64,000 bases of DNA from positions 1,798,001 through 1,862,000 of the forward strand of contig JALBUN010000048.1 in NCBI GenBank assembly GCA_025174535.1, written 5' to 3'. This DNA comes from Cantharellus purpuraceus. Taxonomy: Eukaryota; Basidiomycota; Agaricomycetes; Cantharellales; Hydnaceae. Shown in pieces: positions 47,067 through 58,508 of this stretch (position 1 is the stretch's first letter; each line of letters opens with the position of its first letter). The position numbers and the translations under genes are program-made. Under the pieces are notes generated by a model, which saw only the letters and a list, made by a program, of their open reading frames with translations, did no database searches and was not told where the DNA came from.

Positions 47067-48506
47067 ATTGGAGAGGTGAACCTGGAACATTTGTGAGCCC
47101 TCCAGTTTACTTAGTCTGGCAAAGACCATAGCATCCACCATCAATATAGATGGAGGGGTAGGCAGAGTATCTATCGGAGCAGAGTCAGCAGAGGCAGTGT
47201 CAGTTCACTTATGGAATAGATCCTATAAGCCTGCACACAATGGTCCTAGCAAACAGATGGTGTGTAATGCAGTTGTTCAGCATGCCAAAGAACAATCAGG
47301 TTGAGGGGTAGGGGTAGCACTGAGTAACAGGTAAGAGTAATAGTGCTCTGTGGTTGGAGGAGGATGGGGAGTGAATCCGACGATTTGTCCAATTTGTTGT
47401 TAGCCAAATTTTCATGGGAGACCTCAGATTGGGCGAGCTTGCAAAGGTTAACCAAAGTATCTGGCTTACCGACATGTGATATCTTGTCCTTGATGCAGGA
47501 TGGGAGGCCAACATAAAATTGGTGTTGGAGTGTGGCATTGCCCCATTGGACTTTTGGAGCTAGCTGCTGGAAACTCACAATGTATTTTGCAATCTTGTGA
47601 TTTTCCTTCATCTGAAGTCAATTGAGTTCATTCTTGGCATTGGCCTCAGGGTGGTAAGGACCGAAATTGGTCCAGAGTTCAGAGATGAAGTCAGAGTAGT
47701 CTTCTGACCATATCGGGTCATCGGAGTCATTCATGAGCACTGGGTCAAAGTAGTCCAGTGCGGTGCCCTTGAGATAGGACATGGCGAAGGTGACCTTCGC
47801 CCAATTGGATGTGAATGTGTCGGGGTGGTTGTGGAAATTCAACCGGCATTGCACCAAGAATGGTTGGAGCTTGCATGGATTGGAGCCATTGAATGGGTTG
47901 GGTTCCTGGACCTTGGTCCAGGACTTAGGAGCTTGTGGGGTACGGATGCTGCTGGTGAGCAGGGAGATGGCTTGCGCCAGATTCAGGGAGGGTGGAGTAT
48001 CATCCTCTTCATTGACAGCCTCTATGTGGTCTGTTGGTTCTTCAACAACCTCAGGGATGGTGTCGATGCTGGGAGCACCTCAACGGTTCATGTGCATTCA
48101 GAATTGGCAGTGGATTGTGGCATTGGTAGGAGTGAGTATGACAGTTCAAATATACTGTTATACACTAGGTCCGGTTGGGGGTTGGAACTTGTGTTGGAGT
48201 TGATGGTTGGAGTTGGAGTGGGAATCAGGATGCATCATGGGAATCAGAACAGACTTGGCTTCAGCTTATGTGCTGCGCCCTCACTAATACCTGTGTCCAA
48301 GATTTCAGAGACAGAGTACAACTTAGATAGTTAGGATCAGACTTAGGAGCTAGGCATGATTTGATATTCAAACTGGGGAATGAAGTCCCCAGTTGGGCAA
48401 CTTAAATACATATTTGAAATCTAATAATAATTACTCTGGTGATGGGACTCCGAGGCTGATGGCCTTATGTGAATATGTCTGAGTCCGATGGGGACAGATG
48501 TCCAGG
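47067..48506 (-). mobile_element. Inverted A-family chromovirus fragment
   Basis: Read on the minus strand: a truncated LTR (48506-48156), gag from 48155 (capsid motifs MSYLKGTALDYF and ENHKIAKYIVSFQQLAP in the frames 47618-47857 and 47246-47611), a 159-bp piece of F-family LTR (47372-47214), and a protease-linker piece ending at 47067. Gag runs directly into the F piece, so the joint is a scar of an F insertion and deletion. Outer ends lack TSDs. It separates the leader and gag of element D. Confidence 0.8.
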
Positions 48507-51500
48507 CGATCATGAGACCACACAGACAATTGCACAATAGATCATCTGTCAAACAAGAACCCTTCTTTGAGTGGTTCTTTGATTAGAGAAGAAAGGAGGA
48601 GACAGTCATCCACTGTCTCCAACATTCCTAAAGGAAAGGAACATGCTCAATATATGAGCACAAGTAGAAGTAGCAATACTTCTACTAGGGAATCGTGTAG
48701 CACGGAGCAGTGTGAAACCCACAGGTCAATCTTGCGATTGACTGAACAACTCATGCATAATCAACATGAGATGAAGAGCATTAGCAAAGCTAGTGCTCAG
48801 GCAGCTAAGATGGCTGCTGAAGCAGGACATGCTGCCACTACTATGGGGCAGCAAATTGCAGAGCTAGGAACAATGTTAAAATCACTCCAAGAGAACTCTG
48901 AGTGATACAAGTTGCGTTGCTGAAGACCAGATCCTCAACAAGAATCTGAATCCAGAGAGTCTGGATCCCCCTGGGGTGAGAGGATCCAACCAAATGATTT
49001 TTGGTTAGACAGAGGAAATGAAATTCCCCCAATGGAGGGAATTAGAGACTCAGTAATCCCTGTGAGGCAAGGATTACTGATCCAGATTGAAGAGGAAACT
49101 CCTCAATCTATGGCAAAGGAGCTTGATCAAGAGATCAAGCTATGGAAACAATGAGAAGTTGGGGCTTCTTGTAAACATAGATTAGCCCTCAAACGGAAGG
49201 CTAAACATACAGAGCAGGAGCTTGGCCAGCTTTTTAGAGAGCAGCAGCCCCAGCAAGAGCTCAATGTGGCTGTCAATCTAAACTGACAGTTGCAACATGC
49301 ACTGAACAGTTATCAGCATGTACAAGTGGTGGGCCTGTCAGGAGACATCTGCCATGAGCAACAAGATACCCAATGGGTACCTCAAAAAGATATTTCCCAT
49401 AACAGGGAACAATCAGTGCCATTGACCCTAGAAGGTCAAAGCATACCGGATCAATTGGATACAATTGATCCTATCGACAGCATTACTCACATGGTGTGAG
49501 TAGTCATAGTCAATGATAGAGACACTGACCCAGAGAAGTCTGTACTTGCCAAGGTGGGCATTAAAGTATTGCCTCCTGAGCAATACGCAGGAGGTGCAGA
49601 TCTTGAAGAGTTCAAGATCTTTGTAGCAGGCATGCTATGATGGCTGAAGATGAATAATCTCCTAGGGCCATCAAGTACAAAGTTTCAGCTATTGTACTAG
49701 GCACTCACCTTAAAGGTGAGGCCCAGGAATGGTTCTACAGGAATGTAGAACACTACAATAGGGCAGTCCAAGACTGGACCCTGGAAACTGCAATCCAAGG
49801 ATTGCAACGTAGATTCCTACACACCCTGACGCATCACCATGCATCAAATAAATTTGACTCTGTAATACAGGGTCAAAGGACCATTCACGAATTAATGAAC
49901 GACCTAGATAAGTATGCGGGTCACATGATAATGCCACCAGATGCATACATGTACAGGAAGAGGTTTGTAACTGCAATGTGTGAACCTCTGAGACAAGAAG
50001 TCCTCAAGGAGGGCTTCAATGCTGAGTTTAGCAGTATCAAGCAGTTATACGAAACTGCTCAAATGATAGAGGAAGCGACATGATACCACCACAGTATGCA
50101 ACGCCCGGAGAATCCAACTAACACGTCCTCCTCAACCCATAGACCAGTAGTCAATAGAACTACTGGTATGATGGATACAGGGAGTTGACCCACGCCCCAT
50201 GGACGTGTGTATATGGCTCCCAACACACACTCACAACAAGTGAGTGTGTCAAGGTTGGAACCCCATAATGGAAGCTCTGGGTACAATTCCAACAATTACC
50301 TTTTCAAGGGTAATTATCAATTGAAGCCACCAGCACACACAAGTGGTGATCAATTGAACAATGTTACTAGTAATGTTGTGTGCTATGAATGGGGCCAGAC
50401 AGGTCACATGCAGCCCAGCTGCCCCAAACTAAAGGGCAACGTAAAGTCAGCTGTGGTCCAAAAGGACATGTCCTCACACATAGTGGAGGACAATGTAGAC
50501 GGATTCTCCCCGATAGAGGGAGAACATGAAGAAGCAATGGATGATCCCAAGGACCATCTAGACGAAAAAATACCAGCTATAGAAGTGGCTGATGAATGGG
50601 ATGAGGAGGTCACCCCATACGAATGGGACGAGGAGGTCACCCCATACGAATGGGACGACCAAGATGATGCCCCCAAAAAGGAGGCTACACCAATGTATCG
50701 CTCTAATGTGATACGAATTCAACCCAATGATTGAATTTCACTGAAACACACCTATGCAGTGTGTTTCTGTAGTGCAACAAGATTGACAAGAAGCAGGGAA
50801 TCACAACAGCTGCATATAGCTGCTGTCAGTGTCAACAGATCAGCCAAACCTATGTATAATCATAGGAGCCAACAGAAGTCAACAGTGCGACCAGATAGAC
50901 TGTGCATAGACAATAAAACAATCTCTGGGTATTGGGAGATTGGTGGAACACTAGCTCACTGTCTATTAGACAGTGGGAGTGACGGAATAATGATATCCCC
51001 TGAATTCACACATGTGACAGGTATGAAAACCTTCATGCTAGAGCAACCCATCACACTGCAATTAGCGTGCATTGTTATGACTATATTCATTAACGTCCAG
51101 ATCCCCGTCCAATCCACTCAGATCCCCGCGCATATGAAATCTATACCCCATTTGGAAACCGCTACGTCTCCATTATACCTGTCCGATTGTCACTGCCGAT
51201 TCTGCCCATCTGTCTCCGGTTCCGATTGATGCATCAGCATCACCATAGGAACCCGGACATCCATCCCTGTCGGACTCGGACATACTCATGTAAGGCCGTC
51301 AGCCTCAGAGACCCATCACCAGAGTAATTATTATTAGATTTCAAATATGTATTTAAGTTGCCCAACTGGGGACTTCATTCCCCAGTTCAAATATCAAATC
51401 ACGCCTAGTTCCTAAGTCCGATCCTAACTCTCTAAGTCGTACTCCGTCTCCGAAATCTCGGACACCGGCATAGTGAGGGCGCAGCACATAAGCTGAAGCC

Positions 51501-51850
51501 AAGTCCATCCCGACCCCCACGACGTGCTCCAACTCCAACCCAACCTCCAACCCAATCTCTGACCCAATCTCCAACCCCCAATCGGACCTAGTGCATAACA
51601 TGCATTGGGAGCAGGAGTACCATAAATTATGGTACTCACACTACCATAAAGTTTAGTAATCGGGACATTGAAGAATATTTTGATGTCACCAACATTGAGT
51701 ATTACAATGTAATACTTGGTACCCCATTCCTACAAAAGCTAGGAATATGCCTGGACTTTAATGGCCCAGGCCAAATCATGATGGGAACTGAAGAAGTCCC
51801 CACCAATGAAGAGCATAATACCGATGCTCTTTATATCCCATCATTGTAGA
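48507..51850 (+). pseudogene. Element D: Ty3/Gypsy gag-protease, saturated with hairpins
   Basis: Order: a small first open frame (48567-48905) with a helical alanine-rich end; a gag capsid region (LEEFKIFVAGML at 49602; open 49802-50083); and a linker with a tandem YEWDEEVTP repeat (about 50616-50665). A zinc knuckle at about 50382-50423 reads CYEWGQTGHMQPSC, second Cys changed to Trp. The protease has HCLLDSGSDGIMIS (DSG; 50960-51000). The frame is split by a solo LTR at 51073-51600 and resumes at 51606 with VILGTPFL. It ends at about 51850, where Copia-side sequence begins; RT and integrase are absent. Throughout, coding DNA folds into successive short perfect stems (see findings). Gag and protease are recognisable, but stops such as 48905, 49499, 49638 and 50083 break the frame. 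Confidence 0.75.
51073..51600 (+). mobile_element. Solo LTR, A family, TSD TGCAT
   Basis: TGTTATGACTAT...GTGCATAACA, 528 bp, flanked by TGCAT at 51068-51072 and 51601-51605. It interrupts the element D protease in phase, since removing LTR and one TSD restores the frame. Confidence 0.95.
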
Positions 51851-51956
51851 GCTCAGCAAAAAAGCGAAATTGTAACACATAAAACACTCATATCTTCTCA
51901 CAGAATAATCCAATCCATACCAATCTTTTTAGGGACCTTCAGTGCATTCCAACACA
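51851..51956 (-). repeat. Candidate start of a Copia 3' LTR, incomplete
   Basis: Downstream of the Copia stop codon the minus strand has a purine tract (TTGAGGGGGTG) followed by TGTTGGAATGCACTG, the expected order of polypurine tract and LTR start. The sequence meets element D after about 100 bp. No matching 5' LTR was found upstream of gag, so this is tentative. Confidence 0.4.
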
Positions 51957-51961
51957 CCCCC

Positions 51962-54900
51962 TCAATGAAGTGTTCCTTCAATCCTACCAATCCCTAATCC
52001 ATCTCTGAACTTCACATGCTTGGCACACACCAGACTCTTGGTTAGCACATCAGCTACCATCTCATTTGTCAGCACAAACTGGAGTTTCAGCGATCTCCTT
52101 TCCACCTTTTCCCTCAACCAGTGATACATAACATCAATGTGCTTCATCCTGTAGTGGTGTTCAGAGTTCTTGGATACCACAATGGCAGGTTGGCTGTCAC
52201 AATAAAGTGTGATTGGAGGAAGGTGGTAACCAAGTTCAGTTAGCAACTGTTTCAACCACATGGCTTAACATCCTGCAAAGTTAGCTGACATGTATTCAGC
52301 ATCAGATGAGGATGTTGCCACTGTGGGTTGCTGTTTGCTGCTCCAACTGACTGCTGCTCCACCAATGAAGAAGGCATACCCAGTTGTTGACCATCTCCTG
52401 TCCTCATCCCCTGCATAGTTGGCATCACAGTAGGCCTGGAGCATTGCCTGGGAGCCAGAGTCTCCATACATCATCCCCAGTTCAGCAGTCCCTTTGAGAT
52501 ATTTGAGTACATGCTGAACTGCCTTCCAATGACCTAAACCAGGATTTGAGTTGAATTGGCAAAGTTCACCAACCACATGTGAAATGTCCGGTCTGGTTCC
52601 AATCGCAAGGTAATTCAGGCTCCCAATGGCCACAAGGTATGAAACACCTCTCATGGCCTCAATGTCCTCCTTTGACTGTGGACAGAGATCCTTGGAGAGA
52701 TGACAGCCTGGATCAAGAGGAGTCGACACTGGCTTGCAATTCTCCATGTTGAACCACTTCAAAACATCCAGTGCGTACTTGTGCTGATTAATGTGCAATG
52801 TCCTCTTTCTCCTGTCCCTGTGGATTTCCAGACCAACAATGTACCTGGCAGGTCCCATGTCCTTCATTCTGAAGTGTTGTAATAGTTTAAGTTTTATTTT
52901 GTTAAGATGGGTGCGATTGTTGTATGTTATAAGTTGATTGTTAACATAGACAGGGATGTAGACTTTGATGGGTCCTTGCATGTAGAGGTAAAGGCAGCTG
53001 TCCACCTTGGATCTGGTGAATCCCATGTCATGAAAGGCTTGGTCCAGTTTGGCATGCCACCTGTTTCCCCCTTGCCTGGTTCCATAGATGGCCTTGTTTA
53101 GTCTCCCAACCTTGTCTCCTTGCCTGTATCCATCTGGAAGTTCCATGTAGACCTCCTCTTCAATATCCCCATTCAAATAGGCAGGTTTGAAATCAACTTG
53201 GTCCAATTCCAGATCCTCAAGGGCAGCAAGAGCCAGGAGCACTCTGAGCATGTTAAATCTCACAACAGGGGCAAATGTTTCCGTGAAGTCAATCCCTGCC
53301 TTCTGTGTGTATCCTTTTGCAACCACTCTAGATCTGAAGCACTCAATGGATCCATCAGGGTTCTTCTTAAGTTTGAATACCCATTTGGAGCCCACAGCCT
53401 TCTTGCCTGCAGGGAGATCCACCACTGTCCAAACATTGTTGTCCATAAGCGACTGTTCTTCATCGCAGGACTCTCTCCACCATGGTGCATCAACTCTAGA
53501 CATGGCCTCCTGATAAGTGGATGGTTCAGGGAGGTCAGGAGCATTGCTGAGGTTGACAAGTTCCTCAAGTGGATGTTGGACAGATGGTATGGCAGATTCA
53601 GCCTGTTCCACCCCCTCAGTTAGATCATCTTTCTCCTGTGACTCAGGTGGAGGATTCCTGTACTGGGCAGCATTTGGGACAAGCCACCATGGTTGGGGAA
53701 GGATGCATATGTGTGCTGAATGCCTTGGAGGAGGGTCAGGTGGTAGAGGTGGAGATGGGGATAGTTGAGGGGATGCTGTTGCAGTGTCTGGCCCTGGTGG
53801 TAAAGAGGGAGTAGCTGGAGGAATAGCTGGAGGTAAAGTAGTGGTCTGGTGAATGGGCACATCATCAGGAAGTTGTACAAGTTGTTGTGGTGGATTGTGC
53901 ATGGTGGATGTGTGTGAGTGGCCAGATTCATCAAAAATGACATCCCTGCTGATCAATACCCTCCTTTTAGCTGGATCCCACAGTCTCCATGCCTTAGTCC
54001 CATGTTCATATCCAATCATGATGCACTTGGTAGAGTGTGGTTCAAGGTGGCGCCTTTTGGATTTGGGGACATGGACAAATGCAGTGGAACCAAATACCCT
54101 GAAATGTTCAACAGACGGCTTGTGGCCATGCCAGGCTTCATATGGAGTCCCATGGGATAGCACAGATGTGGGAGAGCAGTTGTGGAGAAGAGTGAATGCT
54201 AATGCTGCTTCTCCCCAGAGAGAAGGACCTAGTTGGGCATCGTGTAACATGGAGATAATCCCTTCTTCCAGAGTCCTGTTGTAGCGCTCTGCAACTCCAT
54301 TCTGCTGTGGTGTTCCTGGTGCAGTCCTTTGCCTGAAGATCCCAGAGGATGTGGTCAGGAAAGAGAATTGGTGCAATGAGTACTCTCCTCCTTTATCATC
54401 TCTCAGGGTTTTGATCTGTTTGCCAGTCTGATTCTCCACCAGTGCTTTGAACTGCTTGAATGCATCTAATGCCTGGTCCTTGGTCTTGATCAAGTATAGG
54501 CTCACAAAACGAGATTTGTTGTCTATGAATGTGATCCAGTACCTAAATCCTTGTCTGGTGGGCACCTTCAATGGACCATGAACATCAGAATGGATGAGTT
54601 GGAGGATTTCCATGGCCCTGAAAGAGGCTTTCTTGGGGAATGAATCACGGTGTTGATTACCATGAATGCACGCTTCACAGATTTTGGGGAATGGATTGTC
54701 TGATGTGATGTTCATCCCCTCCACCATATTCTGTGTGATCAGTTGTTTGACAGCATCAATCCCCAGGTGCCTAAAGCAACGGTGCCAGAGTTGTAGATCC
54801 AGTGACTTGGATGCAGCAATGTGTGCAGTGTGAGAGAGTGTTTCCATCCAGGTATGCCAGTCTCTCCTTGACTGTTGCAGTACATATCAGTTTGCCCAAC

Positions 54901-56093
54901 TTGTAGAATTTCACAACCACTCCTATGATTTCCACATGAATCTGACAGTGCATGGTCAAGAAGAGGATGGAGAGAAGGCTGTTTGCAAGTTTGGGAACGT
55001 ATAGTACATTGCTGAACAGTATAGGGTTCAAGTTTGGATCATTTGGGTGAAACATCACTGTGCCAATCCCTTCAGAGTACACAACACTATTGTCCACCAG
55101 TTCAATGGGAGCTCTATGAGGTTTGAGTTCCTTAAACCAATGGTGATGTGGAGTCATATGTAATGAAGCCCCTGAATCAGTGCACCAAAGGGAACTGGTA
55201 TCAGAGACAAGGTGTGCATGATGAGGAGAGGGAATGCTTGCGGTGGTAAATGCTGATCCTGCAACTTCAACAACAGAGGAGGTAGATTCATCTGCCTGTT
55301 TTGCCTTCTGCTTCTGCTTCTTCTCCTGCTTAGCCATCTGTCTGTGCTCCAGATTTGCCTTCTTGGCATTGGCTAGAGCAAAGCAAACATCGGTGTTGTG
55401 AGTGGATGCTTCGCAGAAGTTGCACCATTTAGAGGATGTTGAAGCAGGTGGTTTGTTGGACAGCATGGCTGATTGGACAGAACGATGCAGATGGTTGTTC
55501 TCCTCTATGATAAAGGCTTCAATAACCTTGGCCTTGTTAATGTCCTTTTGAAGCAGTAACACAGATGTGAAGCTGTCAAACTCTTCAGGAAGGGCTCTAA
55601 TGAGTGTCATGATCACCAGTTCTTTGTCCTGTCTGGCCAGGGTATATGAGCCATCAGATGGATGAAGATTCTGGCAGAGTTGCATGGCAGAGCTGACACG
55701 ACCAATCAGTGACTGGAGTGTCTCATCAGGAGCCTTCCATATATTGAAGAGTGCATCATAGGCATTGAAATGAGTGCCTGCCTGCTTCTGAACATGGACC
55801 TTGTGCAGAGCCTCCCACATTTTCACCAGATCGTCCTCTAATCCCTGAACATGAACTTGCTGCCCTTGTTCCAAGGTTGATGCAATGAGTCCAGCTGCTA
55901 CCTCCTGATCCATTTCCCATTTCTCCATGGCTGCAGGTTCAGTGGGGCACTTTTTCTTGCCATTGACAAGCATCCACAAGCCCTTTGAACGTAACCTTGC
56001 AGTCATGTTGAATGCCCAGTCATGATAATTTGAATCTGAGAGCATGGGGAACTTAGGAGAGAGTGTGTTGTTGGTGGAGGTGGTTGTAGACAT
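51962..56093 (-). CDS. Ty1/Copia polyprotein, nearly complete but inactivated
   Basis: The start ATG is at 56093. Domains in order: gag (residues 1-220, SNYHDWAFNM near the start); zinc knuckle CNFCEASTHNTDVC (about 225-238); protease WCTDSGASLHM (about 305). A -1 frame change near 54835 lies just before the integrase finger LWHRCFRHLG...CEAC. The integrase core follows (IHSDVHGPL, LRDDKGGEY, NGVAERYNRT; D-D-E present). RT has WVFKLKKNPDG and DFKPAYLNG, but the active site is YVNN instead of YVDD. RNase H (AYCDANYAGDEDRRWSTTGY) has one TAA at about 52262 before MWLKQLL and ends GRIEGTLH at 51962. About 1370 codons, normal for Copia. The double D-to-N change removes the catalytic aspartates, so this copy cannot reverse transcribe by itself. 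Confidence 0.88.
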
Positions 56094-56603
56094 GGTTTAT
56101 AGATATGTGCAGTGAGGGATAGGTATTAACAGGAAGTGCAGGAGGGTAAAATTAAGTGCAGAGCACCAAATCCAATATGTAATAGTCCTAGGGAGGTCCA
56201 AAACAGTCCTGAGTTGTCCAGGGGGGTCCTAGGGATAGAGAAAATGGCCCAAATGGCACCAATCACCTCCCAGCAACTTCAGAGACAACAGGACTCAGAA
56301 TGAGATGGCACAACCTCGCCGCAAATCAGGTGAACTGTTATGAGTCTGCAGACCACAGACTCCAGCACCTGAGGTTAACAAGAGGCCTCAGTCAACCGGC
56401 GAACTAAGGCCAGGGGTGTGGCTTTGTAATACTAGGCAATGAGGAGGGATCCTTTTTCACCACTGGAACCTGAAACCCTTTGGAAGCTGAAGAGATGACT
56501 GCTGGGAGAAACTGAGGGGAAAGGGGAGGATGTAATGGGTCCAAAAGCGAAATGTGGTTGAGGTTGAAGTTGTTGTTTAATAGGGAATGAGAGGGTTGGA
56601 AAA
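56094..56603. other. Copia leader region and unassigned sequence
   Basis: Upstream of Copia gag I find no sequence resembling the 3' side, hence no 5' LTR. The block ends at 56604, where F-family LTR similarity begins abruptly. Confidence 0.4.
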
Positions 56604-57743
56604 AATACGCCAAGCTCCACAGGCATGTTAGGCCACCTCCACATGTCAAAATACTTCCAAAACTCTTTCAACATCCAAGATCCCCACCATGTCTCTCTTA
56701 TGCCATTGGCGATCCTATATTCTTTCACAATTCCGTTGAACCATATACATTCCTCAGCATTTTGGCTCTATATCGTAACATGGATAGAAGAGTCAAACGT
56801 GAGGTAGAATTTCAGTCACCATTGCCAACCTATCCTCCCACTTCAATATGACTCAGGTTACATTGTGTCAGGCAAAGGGACCGAATACACTTGGAATGGG
56901 ATACCATATGGAGACAGATCACTAAGACAATAAGGAGTATTTGTTGTGGATGCTGACTGAAGTCCTCATGTGACTCAGGGTCAATTTACCTTCGGAGCCA
57001 TAGGGAAGATGGTATTGGTGGACGTTTCTATTGTCCTTTTATATGACTCACCCCTGTTTCATCTTTTAATTCATTCATACACAACTTACTCATCCTTGTT
57101 CTACTTTTGGTTCTTTTATTACTCATCACCTCCTATTCTTACAAAGATTACCCCTATCTGTCATTTCATTTCTCCATGATTTCCCCATTAGTAGTTCAAC
57201 TTCACATGCTTTGTTGGCTGGCTTGATCAGCATTTCTTGCATCATATCGCATCATTTGCTCCTCATATTGTGTCATTGTGCCCTGGGGATTTGTATATAA
57301 AAGGGCACTAGTTTTTGCCTTTGGGATCAATCAACAGGTTTTCAGCCAACACTCTAAAGTCAAAGTCCATGCTCTAAGTCTACACTCTATGCTCTATATC
57401 ACAATCCATCATCTCTACACTGAGGTAAAGCACCTTGGTTCAATGATCAGATTTCCCTCCACCACCAAGAGGTTGCATCTCCTGAAACCAGCTTTCACGT
57501 ACCTCCCAAACGGGCTCCCATTGTCATCCAGTCACAGAGCATGATCAACCATCTGGACCATCCCTTTTTGCTCCCATCCTCATCCAACCACAGAGCACTA
57601 TTTCACTTTCCTGTTACTCAGTGCTACCCATACCCCTCGACCTGATTGTTCTTTGGCGTGCTGAACAACTGCGTTACACACCGTCTGTTTGCTAGGACCA
57701 TTGCGTGCAGGCTTATAGGATCTATTCCATAAGCAAACCGACA
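56604..57743 (+). repeat. F-family LTR, 5' truncated
   Basis: From AAATACGCCAAGCTCC onward it follows the reverse complement of 27617-29031 to the exact LTR end CAAACCGACA. The first ~310 bp of the LTR are absent. It includes TGACTCA motifs near 56849, 56973 and 57045, and a TATA box. Confidence 0.85.
57295..57303 (+). promoter_or_regulatory. F-family LTR TATA box
   Basis: TATATAAAA followed by GGGC, preserved in the B-nested copy (28046-28054, minus strand). It gives the transcription direction of the F family. Confidence 0.6.
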
Positions 57744-57789
57744 TCGTGAAGGATCAACCGCTTACATGACTGGTCAGATCCCTCAGTTG

Positions 57790-58508
57790 TGTTATGACTA
57801 TATTCATTAACGCCCAGATCCCCATCTGATCCACTCAGATCCCCGCACATATGAAATCTATACTCCATTTGGAAACCACCACATCTCCCTCTACCTGTCC
57901 AATTGTCACTGCTGATTCCACCCATCCATCTCTGGTTCCGATTGATGCATCAGCATCACCATAGGAACCCAGACATCCATCCCCATCGGACTTGGACATA
58001 CTCATGTAAGGCCGTCGGCCTCAGAGACCCATCACCGGAGTAATTATTATTAGATTTCAAAATATGTATTTAAGTTGCCCGACTGGGGACTTCATTCCCC
58101 AGTTCAAATATCAAATCACACCTAGTTCCTAAGTCTGATCCTAACTATCTAAGTTGTACTCTGTCTCCGAAATCTCGGACACCAGTATTAGTGAGGGCGC
58201 AGCACATAAGCTGAAGCCAAGTCCATTCTGACCCCATGACGTACCCGACTCCTTCTCTGACTCTGACCAAACCTCCAACCCAATCTCCAACCAAACCTCC
58301 AACCCAATCTCCAACCAAACCTCCAACCCAATCTCCAACCAAACCTCCAACCCAATCTCCAACCAAACCTCCAACCCAATCTCCAACCAAACCTCCAACC
58401 CAATCTCCAACCAAACCTCCAACCCAATCTCCAACCAAACCTCCAACCCAATCTCCAACCAAACCTCCAACCCAATCTCCAACCCCCAATTGGACCTAGT
58501 GTGTAACA
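57790..58508 (+). repeat. C 5' LTR with expanded minisatellite
   Basis: 719 bp, TGTTATGACTAT...GTGTGTAACA. The extra length against ~530-550 bp in other copies is due to the 24-bp array at 58267-58482. Confidence 0.93.
58267..58482 (+). repeat. Minisatellite, 24-bp unit, nine copies
   Basis: Nine nearly perfect units of CCAAACCTCCAACCCAATCT plus CCAA lie in the C LTR. The array is made of two alternating 12-bp variants. It corresponds to the short 12-bp array at the same place in other A-family LTRs. Antisense frames through it give GDWVGGLV repeats and are not genes. Confidence 0.92.
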
